Part shown: positions 1 to 8,249 of the stretch, one piece after another
Layout of the letters: each line of letters starts with the position of its first letter
Position numbering within the stretch: position 1 is the first letter of the stretch
NCBI GenBank assembly: GCA_964343305.1
Contig: CAYFJO010000259.1
Coordinates: forward strand, 1 to 15,321
DNA: 15,321 bases
Reading direction: 5' to 3'
Origin: CAYFJO01 sp964343305
GTDB lineage: Bacteria > Planctomycetota > Planctomycetia > Pirellulales > Pirellulaceae
Made by a program: the position numbers and the translations under genes
Notes under the pieces: generated by a model
Told to the model about the DNA's origin: nothing
Database searches by the model: none
The model's input: only the letters and a program-made list of their open reading frames with translations

Positions 1-2
1 AG

Positions 3-3000
3 CGGGCGTTGATCGAACCGCGGGCGTGCATGGCCAGCCTGATCGAGGTCGATCGCGAAGTGGGCCGGGACCTTGGCGGTTGGCTACTGTTTTCGAATCC
101 GGACAGCATGCAGGGTCGCCGTCGCATCACGATCAAGGCGTCATCCGATCGGGGACTGACATGGCCGAAAGCACATCGCCTGTTGCTGGATGAAGACAAC
201 AGCGCGGGCTATTCGTGCATGACGATGATCGACGAGAAGACCGTCGGCATCCTGTACGAAGGCAGTCAGGCCCACATGACGTTTCAACGAATTCCGCTGA
301 ACGACATCGTTGAAAAAAATGTGGCAAAGACGTCCGTACGATGGCCTTCCAAGGCCGTCAAATCCGGCACAACGGCGGCCTTGGAAGGCCATCGCACATT
401 ACAACTGCCTCAAGTGTTCGGCAGTCACATGGTTCTACAATCGGATGTGGGACTGCCTGTCTGGGGCCATGCGGATGCGGGTGCGAAAGTGACCGTCACG
501 CTCGGCAGCGAGACGCAGTCCGCAACCACCAACCGGCACGGAAACTGGCAGGTTCGTTTCTCGCCGCACGTCGCTACCACAACGCCAATTGAACTGGCGG
601 TTGAGTGTGGCGACGACCGAATTGTCCTGACCGACATTCTCGTGGGCGAGGTTTGGGTGTGTGCCGGGCAATCGAACATGGAATGGATGCTCAGCCAGTC
701 GGCGGGCGGAAATGAAGAATTGTTGGCGGCTGACCATCCGCACCTTCGACTACTGCATCTTGTCGGCGGCGCACGTGGTAGTTCGGGCAGCTACACATCG
801 CAATATCTTTCACGACTGACACCGAAAAAGTTCTGCGCGGGCGAATGGAGAGTCGCGTCTGCGGAGTCTGCTCGTACGTTTTCGGCAGTCGCCTGGTACT
901 TCGGCAGGCATCTTCAACAGCACGTCAAAGTACCAATCGGCCTGATCTGCCCGGCCGTGGGAGGCACACCGACCGAAGCTTGGATTCCGCGGATGGCACT
1001 CGAGCGTGATCCGAACCTCAAGGGGCTCGTTGCAGGCAACTGGCTCGACAACCAGCGGCTCGGTGAATTCTGTCGCACGCGAGGACAGCAGAATTTACTC
1101 GCGGCGATTCAGGCGGGCGAGTCAATCCCTGGTGACGAGTTCGGACCGAATCACTCGTTCAAACCCGGCTTCATGTGGGACGCCGGCATTAAGCCGCTGA
1201 TTCCCTTCGCCATCCGCGGAGCCATCTGGTATCAGGGCGAATCGAATGCAGAAACACCTGCCAGAGTTCGTGAGCACGGCCGGCTGTTTCCTCTGCTGAT
1301 CAACTATTGGCGGCAGCATTGGAGACAGGGCGATTTCCCGTTCCTCTACGTCCAGCTTCCGGCATTGAACCGACCGCAGTGGCCGTGGTTTCGTGACGGA
1401 CAACGGAGAACACTCGGCCAACTCAAAAACGTCGGCATGGCCATCACCATCGATATCGGTCATCCGACGAACGTCCATCCGGCGTTGAAGAAGCCGGTTG
1501 GCGAGCGGCTTGCAATGTGGGCACTGGGAACAACGTATGGATCGAATTCGCATGCGACATATTCCGGACCATTGCTCGATGTCGCGGAGCGAGAAGGCGA
1601 CTCGATGGTCGTGTCGTTCAAGCACGATGGCGGCGGGCTGAAGTCATCCGACGAAAAGCCGCTGCGGTACTTTGAGGTTTGCGGCCAAGACGGCGTCTTC
1701 CGGGCAGCGACCGCGAAGCTCATCGGCAGGAACACCGTTGTCGTATCAAATCCGCAGGTCCCGGAGCCACATGATGTGCGCTACGCGTGGCTGCCGTTTC
1801 CGGATCTGCCAGTCAATCTTGTCAACAGCATAGGCCTGCCTGCGTCGCCATTCTCGACAGAGAGTGAAGAAACCCTCTTTGCGAGGCGCGACAATGACGA
1901 ACGTAGGCACGCTCGCCAGAGCGTGGAAAGTCCGCGTTCTGGCGAACGCAGCGACAAAAACGCTCGGCCAAACATTCTGTTGATAGTCGGTGAAGATCAT
2001 GGTTGTGAGTTGTCGTGCTACGGCGATCCAGTCATCACAACGCCGAACATTGACCGGCTGGCGTCTCAGGGCGTGCTGTTTGAAAATGGATACGTCACGC
2101 AATCCGTGTGCAGCCCCTCTCGCAGCACGATCTTCACCGGCTTGTACCCGCATCAGAACGGTCAACTTGGACTGGCGACGCATCAATACGGCTGGTTCAG
2201 AAGGTGGCCAACGACTTACTCACTGCTGAAGCAGGCCGGCTATCGCACGGGCCTGATTGGCAAGACGCACGTCATTCCGGCGGACGCCGTCGAGTCGTTT
2301 GTTGATTTTCGGTTTCAGCCGTCGTCGAACTTCGCCAAGAGAAACGTCGCCGACTACGCCTCGAAAGCGGGCGAGTTTTTCCGCGCCGGCGACGCACCGT
2401 TCTTCATGACGGTCAACTACCCCGATGCTCACTGGCCGTTGCAGGGACAAGTCGATGGCCTGCCAAGGACACGAGTCGATCCGAAGAAGGTGCAGGTGAT
2501 GCCCTACATCGGTCACGAGACACCACGCATGCGCGAAGTCGTCCGCAACTACTACGACTGCATGTTGCGACTCGACCAGTGCGTCGGCCACTTACTCAAG
2601 CAATTAGAAGATTCGGGCAAAGCGGACAACACGCTGATCGTCTTTATCAGTGACCACGGCGCACAAATGGCTCGCGGTAAAGTGACGGTCTACGAAGGCG
2701 GCATGCGCGTGCCCTACATCGTTCGCTGGCCGGGCGTGGCCAAACCAAAGCGGCGATCGAACGCACTTGTATCGACCATTGACTTGTTGCCGACATTCAT
2801 GGACGCGGCAGGCGTGCAAACACCGATCGGTTTGCCGGGCAAATCGCTGCGGACTGCCTTGCAGGGAACGGCCAATGAGGATTTTCGCGAATACCTCGCC
2901 TGCGAACGCAACTGCGACGCTGCTCGGCACACGTTCCCACAGCGCACGATTCGCGATGCCCGCTACAAGCTGATCCATTCTCCGGTGCGTGACCGTGAAG

Positions 3001-3407
3001 ACCCAGCCGCACGTTACTACCGAGTTCATGGTGCGTCGCACTGGTCAGGCTGCTTGACCGATGAAGAGTTGGCCGGTGCATCGCAGCAAACGAAAGCCGG
3101 TTATGCGCGTTGGCTGAATCCACCGGAATTCCAGCTCTACGATTTACAAGCCGATCCGTACGAGTGGAACGATCTTTCCTCTGATCCAAAGCACGCGGAA
3201 ACGAAGCGGCGATTGCAGAACGCGTTGAAGAAGTGGCAGACGGAAACGCGTGACTCTCTAGCGGACGCTGAAAAACTTCGGATGCTGATGGACGAAAACG
3301 ATGCCGTCGCCAAGGCGAAACGTCGTTCACCGAAAGACGGTTGGCAATACTTGATATATCTCGCGCCAAATTCGGCGTTCCTCAGGAAAACAAATGAACA
3401 AGATTAA
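3..3407 (+). CDS. Three-domain fusion: sialidase C-terminus, sialate O-acetylesterase, sulfatase (5' partial)
   Basis: The frame is open through the left edge, so the gene begins outside the window. Residues are numbered from the TTG at 9. Residues 1-105 are the end of a GH33-type sialidase: SNP then an arginine near 37 that fits the third triad arginine, an Asp-box SSDRGLTW at 45-52, Tyr68 as likely nucleophile and LYE at 82-84. Residues 130-615 are a sialate O-acetylesterase with GQSNM (Ser222), WYQGESN at 407-413 and the catalytic-type His490 in VHPALKKPVGERLA. Residues 653-1085 are a sulfatase resembling heparan N-sulfatase types: RPNILLIVGEDHG, the formylglycine site CSPSR (Cys701), GKTH and SDHG (882-883). 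No in-frame ATG or signal peptide occurs at either joint, so one chain is predicted, exported by a signal upstream. It likely strips sialic acid, its acetyl esters and sulfate. Both linkers are encoded by inverted repeats. Domain calls are firm; substrate is inferred. Confidence 0.9.
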   Translation, partial: RALIEPRACMASLIEVDREVGRDLGGWLLFSNPDSMQGRRRITIKASSDRGLTWPKAHRLLLDEDNSAGYSCMTMIDEKTVGILYEGSQAHMTFQRIPLNDIVEKNVAKTSVRWPSKAVKSGTTAALEGHRTLQLPQVFGSHMVLQSDVGLPVWGHADAGAKVTVTLGSETQSATTNRHGNWQVRFSPHVATTTPIELAVECGDDRIVLTDILVGEVWVCAGQSNMEWMLSQSAGGNEELLAADHPHLRLLHLVGGARGSSGSYTSQYLSRLTPKKFCAGEWRVASAESARTFSAVAWYFGRHLQQHVKVPIGLICPAVGGTPTEAWIPRMALERDPNLKGLVAGNWLDNQRLGEFCRTRGQQNLLAAIQAGESIPGDEFGPNHSFKPGFMWDAGIKPLIPFAIRGAIWYQGESNAETPARVREHGRLFPLLINYWRQHWRQGDFPFLYVQLPALNRPQWPWFRDGQRRTLGQLKNVGMAITIDIGHPTNVHPALKKPVGERLAMWALGTTYGSNSHATYSGPLLDVAEREGDSMVVSFKHDGGGLKSSDEKPLRYFEVCGQDGVFRAATAKLIGRNTVVVSNPQVPEPHDVRYAWLPFPDLPVNLVNSIGLPASPFSTESEETLFARRDNDERRHARQSVESPRSGERSDKNARPNILLIVGEDHGCELSCYGDPVITTPNIDRLASQGVLFENGYVTQSVCSPSRSTIFTGLYPHQNGQLGLATHQYGWFRRWPTTYSLLKQAGYRTGLIGKTHVIPADAVESFVDFRFQPSSNFAKRNVADYASKAGEFFRAGDAPFFMTVNYPDAHWPLQGQVDGLPRTRVDPKKVQVMPYIGHETPRMREVVRNYYDCMLRLDQCVGHLLKQLEDSGKADNTLIVFISDHGAQMARGKVTVYEGGMRVPYIVRWPGVAKPKRRSNALVSTIDLLPTFMDAAGVQTPIGLPGKSLRTALQGTANEDFREYLACERNCDAARHTFPQRTIRDARYKLIHSPVRDREDPAARYYRVHGASHWSGCLTDEELAGASQQTKAGYARWLNPPEFQLYDLQADPYEWNDLSSDPKHAETKRRLQNALKKWQTETRDSLADAEKLRMLMDENDAVAKAKRRSPKDGWQYLIYLAPNSAFLRKTNEQD
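339..394. repeat. 19-bp perfect inverted repeat in the sialidase-esterase linker
   Basis: The arm CGATGGCCTTCCAAGGCCG at 339-357 is matched exactly by its reverse complement at 376-394, with an 18-base loop at 358-375. The element lies inside coding sequence and encodes about residues 111-128, exactly between the sialidase and the acetylesterase domains. It looks like the short palindromic elements usually found between genes. Whether it belongs to a dispersed family in this genome cannot be told from one copy. Confidence 0.93.
1901..1954. repeat. Double-hairpin palindromic element in the esterase-sulfatase linker
   Basis: Two short perfect hairpins lie side by side: CACGCT at 1908-1913 with AGCGTG at 1920-1925, and GCGTTC at 1934-1939 with GAACGC at 1944-1949. 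The two halves are also imperfect inverted copies of one another around the shared cores CGCCAGA (1914-1920) and TCTGGCG (1938-1944 region). The element is translated as an Arg/Ser-rich linker at about residues 631-649, directly between the acetylesterase and sulfatase domains. The layout resembles the REP-like intergenic palindromes of bacteria. Confidence 0.85.
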
Positions 3408-4935
3408 GTTGATCACTTTCTTCAGTTGGATTCTGCCTTTCTTAGCAGCTATCCCGGCTCTGGGTGAATCCAGAAGACCGAACATCCTATTCATTATGTC
3501 GGATGACCATACGACGCAAGCCATCGGCGCCTATGGCAGTCGTCTGGCAAAGTTGAATCCGACGCCGAACATCGACTCATTGGCGAAAGGCGGGATGCGG
3601 TTTGATCGCGTGTTTTGCAATAACTCGATTTGTACGCCCAGCCGAGCAAGCATTATCACCGGGCAATACTCGCAGACTAACGGTGTGCTCGACCTGACGG
3701 GAAACATCCCGCCTGAGCGGCAATTTCTCCCTATTGAAATGCGCAAGGCCGGTTATCACACGGCGATGATTGGAAAATGGCATCTCAAGAAGGAGCCCGC
3801 GGCTTTCGACTACTACTGTGTGCTGCCGGGCCAGGGAAAATACTTCAATCCGACGTTTCGAGTGCAAGGCGACCGGCCGTGGCCGCGCAACACGATCAGC
3901 AAGGAAGGCCGACACTCCAGCGACGCGATCACGGACATCAGTCTGCAGTGGCTGACCAGCGGATGGGACCGTAAGCGGCCGTTCTTTCTGATGCACCACT
4001 TCAAAGCACCGCACGACATGTTCCAGAGCGCTCGACGCTACGACAGTTATCTCGAAGACGTGACCATTCCAGAGCCAACCAACCTGCACGATCAACCAGC
4101 CGAAGGATTCGGTTCCGTGGCAAGTCGCGGCTTTGGTTCGGGACTTGCCAAAGGTCATGAAAGTTGGCAACTCGGCCGCAAGCTTGGCATTGACCAGAGT
4201 CTTAAAGACCCGCAGTACACCAGTGCGAACTACCAGAAATATCTCAAGCGATATCTGCGATGCGTGAAAGGCGTAGATGACAACGTCCGGCGCCTCGTCG
4301 ATTTCCTGCGCGACGCTGGCGAACTCGACGACACCGTGATCATCTACACAGGCGATCAAGGATTTTTCCTCGGCGAACACGATCTGATGGATAAGCGTTG
4401 GATTTACGAAGAGGCCATGCGAATGCCCTTCATCGTTCAGGACCCAAGAATCGTCAAAGCCAGTTCGACAAACGACTGGCTCATTAACAACACCGATTTC
4501 GCGCCGACGATCCTCGCAATTGCCGGTATTGAAACGCCAAAATCCATGCAGGGCCGTAGTTTTGCTTCAGCATTGCGTGGTGAAGCTCGCCCGAAGGACT
4601 GGCGGACAGCCACTTACTACCGCTATTGGATGCACATGGCTCACAATCTCCGAGTGCCCGCACACTTCGGCATCCGCACCGAGCGCTACAAACTGGTCTT
4701 CTTCTACGGCTGCACTCCGTCGGGCGGACAGAAGACTCCCGTAGCTTGGGAGTTGTACGACCTGAAGAGCGACCCGTCCGAGATGCACAATCAATACGCC
4801 AATTCCGAGTACTCTGCAGTTGTCGCCGACCTGAAGCGACAACTTTGGAAGACACGGCAAACGCTCAAGGAAACGGACGTCAACTATCCGCAGGTTCAGG
4901 CGATAATCGATGCCAACAAGTCGACGGAGCAATGA
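3394..4935 (+). CDS. Secreted sulfatase, N-acetylglucosamine-6-sulfatase / mucin-desulfating type
   Basis: This 513-residue protein has a Sec signal peptide (about residues 1-24, hydrophobic stretch ITFFSWILPFLAAIPALG). It then shows RPNILFIMSDDH with metal ligands Asp37 and Asp38, the formylglycine motif CTPSR with Cys80, GKWH with Lys128 and His130, HHFKAPHD near 201-208 and GDQGFFLGEHDLMDK with Asp321, Gln322 and Lys334. The last pattern and the overall length match the GlcNAc-6-O-sulfatase / mucin-desulfating group (SulfAtlas S1_11-like), so it probably removes 6-sulfate from GlcNAc in mucin-type or glycosaminoglycan chains. Start choice: AGGA at 3384-3387 lies 6 bases before this ATG. 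The ATG falls inside the last codons of the fusion gene, which suggests translational coupling. It needs a formylglycine-generating enzyme encoded elsewhere. Family call is firm; exact subfamily is inferred from motifs. Confidence 0.93.
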   Translation: MNKIKLITFFSWILPFLAAIPALGESRRPNILFIMSDDHTTQAIGAYGSRLAKLNPTPNIDSLAKGGMRFDRVFCNNSICTPSRASIITGQYSQTNGVLDLTGNIPPERQFLPIEMRKAGYHTAMIGKWHLKKEPAAFDYYCVLPGQGKYFNPTFRVQGDRPWPRNTISKEGRHSSDAITDISLQWLTSGWDRKRPFFLMHHFKAPHDMFQSARRYDSYLEDVTIPEPTNLHDQPAEGFGSVASRGFGSGLAKGHESWQLGRKLGIDQSLKDPQYTSANYQKYLKRYLRCVKGVDDNVRRLVDFLRDAGELDDTVIIYTGDQGFFLGEHDLMDKRWIYEEAMRMPFIVQDPRIVKASSTNDWLINNTDFAPTILAIAGIETPKSMQGRSFASALRGEARPKDWRTATYYRYWMHMAHNLRVPAHFGIRTERYKLVFFYGCTPSGGQKTPVAWELYDLKSDPSEMHNQYANSEYSAVVADLKRQLWKTRQTLKETDVNYPQVQAIIDANKSTEQ

Positions 4936-4956
4936 AACGAAAGCCGAGATGAATTC

Positions 4957-4996
4957 CAGGAACTGAAAGCCGCGACGCAGGAGAACTGAAAGACGC
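4957..4996 (+). repeat. Imperfect short direct repeats between two sulfatase genes
   Basis: The 63-base spacer contains CAGGAACTGAAAGCCGC (4957-4973) and CAGGAGAACTGAAAGACGC (4978-4996). The second copy differs by a two-base insertion and one substitution and carries the AGGAGA that could serve as ribosome binding site for the next gene. It may be simple local duplication. Confidence 0.5.
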
Positions 4997-4998
4997 CG

Positions 4999-6414
4999 AT
5001 GAGAAACACAACCAGAATAAATCACATGTTTTCGGCTTTCTGGCTGACTGTCCTATTGCTTGAATTACCGCTTCCGGACAGTAGGTGTTTGGCTGAGGGC
5101 GAGACGGACGCGCAGGCCCGTCCCAATGTTGTGCTGATCATGGCGGACGATCTGGGTTACGGCGATTTGTCGTGTTACGGCAGCCGGACGATTCGCACGC
5201 CGGTTCTGGACAAACTGGCAAGCGACGGAATTCGGCTAACCAGCTTCTATGCCGGCTGTACGATCTGTACTCCGTCAAGGATGGCTTTGCTGACGGGCGC
5301 GTATCCGCGGCGGGCGGGCTGGAGTGGCGGGGTCGTCGGTTATGGCATCAAGCCACAGAATGGCTTGGCTTCCGGCGCAGATACGATCGGCGAAGTCTTC
5401 AAAGATGCAGGCTATCAGACGGCGTTGATTGGCAAATGGCATCTGGGTGACACGCCGGAGCTGTCACCGATGAATCAGGGATTCGATACGACGTTCTACA
5501 TCAACAAGAGCAACAATCAGACGAAGAAATTGTGGCGAGGCGACAAGCTGGTTGCTGATCCATTCGACAACCGGCGTCTGACCGAACAGTTCACGACGGA
5601 AGCCATTCGATTCATTGAAGACAACCGTAATCGGCCGTTCTTTCTGTACCTGCCACTGACTGCGCCACACTTTCCCGCTCAGGCTCATCCGGACTGGAAG
5701 GGCAAGTCGCGCAACGAGGCTTACGGCGATGTAGTCGAAGAACTAGACAGCCGAGTCGGCGAGATCCTCAACTCTCTCTCGGAGCACAAACTTGCTGACA
5801 GGACGATCGTGGTGTTCCTGTCGGACAACGGCGTGGAGCCGGGACAGAAGAAGTGGGCGCGATCCGTTCCCTACCGGGGATTGAAGTGGAGTTCATTGGA
5901 AGGTGGAAACCGCGTTCCGTGTATCGTCCGCTGGCCGGACGTGATTCCTGCGGGTCAGGTCAGCGATGCGATGATTGCCGCCATCGACCTGTTTCCAACA
6001 CTGGCCAGCGCATGCGGTATCGAGTTGCCTGAACCGTCAAAAGGCAGCCCCAAGATCGACGGTGTCGACGTCCTAAACACACTTGCCGGGCGAGCCGATC
6101 GGCCTCATCCACGGACAGTCCTGCTGTATTGGCACGGGTGGGGAACACTACAGGCCATTCGAATCAATGACTGGAAACTCTATCTAGATCAGATCAAAGA
6201 ACTGCCAGCATCAGCGAAAGGACCGGTGTTAATCAACCTGGCCAACGATCCCGCCGAAAGGACGAACCTGAGCGAGAGGCATCCAGATCGAGTGGCAACA
6301 ATGATGGCACAAGCCGCAAAGCAGTTGTCAGAGATCGAAGCGAACGCCATTGCGATGGGCGGGCCGTCAGATCTTAAGAAGCAAAATCCAAAACGCGCGA
6401 AGTGGTTGAAATGA
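4999..6414 (+). CDS. Secreted sulfatase, arylsulfatase A type
   Basis: This 471-residue protein has a signal peptide whose hydrophobic core is about residues 11-25. It then shows RPNVVLIMADDLGYGDLSCYG with Asp50 and Asp51, the formylglycine motif CTPSR with Cys90 followed by MALLTG, GKWHLG with Lys146 and His148, TAPH with His224, SDNG with Asp276 and Asn277, and Lys296 before EGGNRVP. This is the standard order of an arylsulfatase A-like enzyme acting on sulfate esters of carbohydrates outside the cytoplasm. It follows the previous sulfatase by 63 bases and is probably co-transcribed. The upstream AGGAGA ends 14 bases before the ATG, which is long, so the Met at residue 10 is an alternative start. 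Its 3' end overlaps the opposing beta-propeller gene by 48 bases, and the stop lies within a short tandem duplication. The glycan substrate cannot be fixed from sequence alone. Confidence 0.93.
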   Translation: MRNTTRINHMFSAFWLTVLLLELPLPDSRCLAEGETDAQARPNVVLIMADDLGYGDLSCYGSRTIRTPVLDKLASDGIRLTSFYAGCTICTPSRMALLTGAYPRRAGWSGGVVGYGIKPQNGLASGADTIGEVFKDAGYQTALIGKWHLGDTPELSPMNQGFDTTFYINKSNNQTKKLWRGDKLVADPFDNRRLTEQFTTEAIRFIEDNRNRPFFLYLPLTAPHFPAQAHPDWKGKSRNEAYGDVVEELDSRVGEILNSLSEHKLADRTIVVFLSDNGVEPGQKKWARSVPYRGLKWSSLEGGNRVPCIVRWPDVIPAGQVSDAMIAAIDLFPTLASACGIELPEPSKGSPKIDGVDVLNTLAGRADRPHPRTVLLYWHGWGTLQAIRINDWKLYLDQIKELPASAKGPVLINLANDPAERTNLSERHPDRVATMMAQAAKQLSEIEANAIAMGGPSDLKKQNPKRAKWLK

Positions 6415-7233
6415 GTGGTTGAAAACCTGGGATTTCCGCAGAGTTGTTGTTAATCCATGTTTCTCATCGGAACGAGCAAGATGCAGCGATCCCAAGCAAC
6501 GCCCTTGGTCCGTTTTCGGGCCTTTTGCCACGAGTAGTCGATCTTTCGCCACTCCGACAATGCCAAGCGAACAATCGAATTCGTGTCGCCCCAACATCTT
6601 GAACCGGGTGTCGGTCTTCAGCAGAATCTTCGGCGAGCCATAGCAGCCGAACCACCAAGCGCCGTCATGAAACGTCGCCGTCTGAATGCCCAATCGTGTC
6701 CAGCCGCTTTTCACGACGTGTTTCTTGATGAACTTGAATTCCCCGTCATACTCGTAGACGTAGTTTTCTTCGACGCCGTCCGGCAGACCGCCCACGACAT
6801 AGAAGTGGCCGTCCATCACTCCAATTCCACCAGCGCCGTGAAACACTTCCTGAGTCTCGTGTTTCGCCACTGGCTTCAAGGTCTCCGAGTCATAGACGTA
6901 GACCCAAGAGTCGGCGTTACCTTCGGGGTCATTGAACTTGCCGAGATTCACGGCGACGTAGAGCTTCCCCTTGTGAAAGCACAAGTCGCCGTGATGGTTC
7001 GCGACTAGGATCTTCTTCAAAACTTTTCCATGTCGATCTGTTTTGACCAACTCGGTTGTGAACGACCAGAAAATGGCGTCCTTCTCATTCGTGCAAACGC
7101 CTTGCACGTGATGTTGATAGTCGCCCTCGCACTTTACGTCGCCGAATGCAAGTGGTTCGACTGCGAAACCGTAACACGGAATCAGCAGCAATTGAGCGGT
7201 GAACATCGGCAGTGTGGTGTTTTTCACTTTCAT
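6367..7233 (-). CDS. Secreted beta-propeller-like protein of unknown function
   Basis: The predicted protein has 288 residues starting at the ATG at 7231-7233. That start is preferred because AAGGAA (7241-7246) lies 7 bases upstream and the product then begins with a signal peptide (about residues 1-24, FTAQLLLIPCYGFA). The open frame extends 34 codons further upstream but without signal character. The body is made of repeated beta-rich blades with aromatic strands such as GKLYVAV, SWVYVYD, GHFYVVGGL, NYVYEYDGEF, GAWWFGCYG and DRLLVAKGP, which suggests a six- or seven-bladed propeller. I do not recognise a catalytic motif. The last 20-25 residues (about 265-288) look unlike the rest and run into the 3' end of the converging sulfatase. 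It lies on the same strand downstream of the HEAT-repeat and acetylesterase genes, separated by about 180 bases. It might bind or sense a glycan, but that is a guess. Confidence 0.78.
   Translation of the reverse strand: MKVKNTTLPMFTAQLLLIPCYGFAVEPLAFGDVKCEGDYQHHVQGVCTNEKDAIFWSFTTELVKTDRHGKVLKKILVANHHGDLCFHKGKLYVAVNLGKFNDPEGNADSWVYVYDSETLKPVAKHETQEVFHGAGGIGVMDGHFYVVGGLPDGVEENYVYEYDGEFKFIKKHVVKSGWTRLGIQTATFHDGAWWFGCYGSPKILLKTDTRFKMLGRHEFDCSLGIVGVAKDRLLVAKGPKTDQGRCLGSLHLARSDEKHGLTTTLRKSQVFNHSFQPLRAFWILLLKI
6401..6426. repeat. 13-bp tandem duplication across the sulfatase stop codon
   Basis: AGTGGTTGAAATG (6401-6413) is followed directly by AGTGGTTGAAAAC (6414-6426), with 11 of 13 bases the same. 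The TGA stop of the sulfatase at 6412-6414 straddles the joint. The same bases encode part of the unusual C-terminal tail of the opposing beta-propeller gene. Confidence 0.6.
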
Positions 7234-7310
7234 GCTAGAGTTCCTTTTCGCGATGGGTTCTATTGCGCGTGCTACATGTTGAATGCCATGATTGCAACGC
7301 CCTTTGCTGG

Positions 7311-7329
7311 TTGATATATAATTATAACG
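7311..7329 (-). promoter_or_regulatory. AT-rich stretch with a -10-like TATAAT before the beta-propeller gene
   Basis: Read on the minus strand, TATAAT (7321-7326) lies in an AT-rich stretch about 90 bases before the ATG of the beta-propeller gene, in an otherwise GC-rich region. No good -35 hexamer is visible at the usual 17-base spacing, so this is a weak candidate. Confidence 0.25.
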
Positions 7330-7413
7330 TCGCACCTATGGCACCGTTTGACGTTCATTGCGTTCAAGCCGAGGTAGGCGGAATTCTGAAGCTCGCGTTT
7401 TACATTGGCTTTT

Positions 7414-8198
7414 TCAACGCGGGCCATGCTGGCGTTCGCACTTTTCAACCGCTTCGTGGACTCCGCCTCGTCCGTATCCCAACATCACGCCAGGCTTGTG
7501 TGTCGTTTGGCCAAGCCTCTTGATTGCTTGCATCATCGTGGCACGATCAAAGGCTGCTTTGTCACTCTTCAGAATCGTCCGAAAACCCGAATCGAACGAC
7601 GCTCGTTCAAAGACGTGTCTGGACTGGGCGTAGATGTTCGTCAAAAACTGGAACTCTTCACCCGTGATCGTTTCGTGTAGACCGACGATGGCCCAAAACG
7701 CGGCCTCGCGCAAGTACCAGTCTTCATGCTGTGAAAACATTTTGAGCAGAGGTAGCTGTTTACGGATGTCCTCTGGTTTCGCTCGGCCGAGCGCAAAAAG
7801 GGCTCCGTCAACTTCCCACCAAGCAGCAGTCGAATCGTTCAACGTCTTTAGGATTCGAGCGAGAAACTTTTCTGACACGATGGCTGGATTCATTTGGCCG
7901 GCGATGGGTCTTCTCCAATTGTCGTAACTTGAGATCGCATCAAAGACGGCGCGGCGGACTCGAGGATCGTCGTGGTTTATCGCTTCTTCCAACGCGGCGA
8001 TCGCCTTGTCGGTATTCATTTCACTTAAACGCCGGGCCGCCCACGTTCGTACGAGCGGACTGTAGTGACGCAGGTGCTTTGCGCAAAACTCAACGGTCGC
8101 GTCCTCTTTGCGATCTTTGAGCAGCAGAAAGTAAACTTCGTGAGGTGCGGCAGTTTCCTTGCCGAAACCAGCAAGAGGAGAGGAAGGAGCAATCGCAT
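7414..8198 (-). pseudogene. Secreted HEAT-repeat protein, frameshifted near its N-terminus
   Basis: The ATG at 8196-8198 opens a clear signal peptide, MRLLLPLLLLVSA, but this frame then gives junk. One base out, the frame reads KETAAPHEVYFLLLKDRK and runs on without a stop through 201 codons from the Met at 8019 to the stop at 7414. One missing base at about 8155-8165 would rejoin the two. The body is all-helical HEAT/armadillo-like: WAARRLSEMNTDKAIAALEEA, DPRVRRAVFDAIS, WEVDGALFALGRAKPED and WYLREAAFWAIVGL, then QTTHKPGVMLGYGRGGVHEAVEK. After VEK the frame reads only seven more residues to a stop. Another frame gives a helical, protein-like stretch (SANASMARVEKANVKREL) as far as a TAG at 7272-7274, so a second frameshift near 7435 is possible. 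It starts 51 bases after the acetylesterase gene and is likely in its operon. It could be a real pseudogene or assembly indels. Confidence 0.72.
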
Positions 8199-8249
8199 AA
8201 CAATTTCCACTTTGGTTAAAATTCGTTTTGAGCCCGTTTGAGGATAACG

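Noticed and set aside
2797..3369. A 190-codon minus-strand open frame, with several others antisense to the fusion gene
   Set aside because: Arg/Ser/His-rich low-information translations opposite a conserved sulfatase domain; shadow frames.
3577..4380. A 267-codon open frame on the minus strand
   Set aside because: It is antisense to the well-supported GlcNAc-6-sulfatase-type gene, has no recognisable motif or ribosome binding site, and reflects the high-GC codon bias of the opposite strand.
6583..7008. A 141-codon plus-strand open frame
   Set aside because: Antisense to the beta-propeller gene, whose minus-strand frame has a signal peptide, ribosome binding site and blade pattern.
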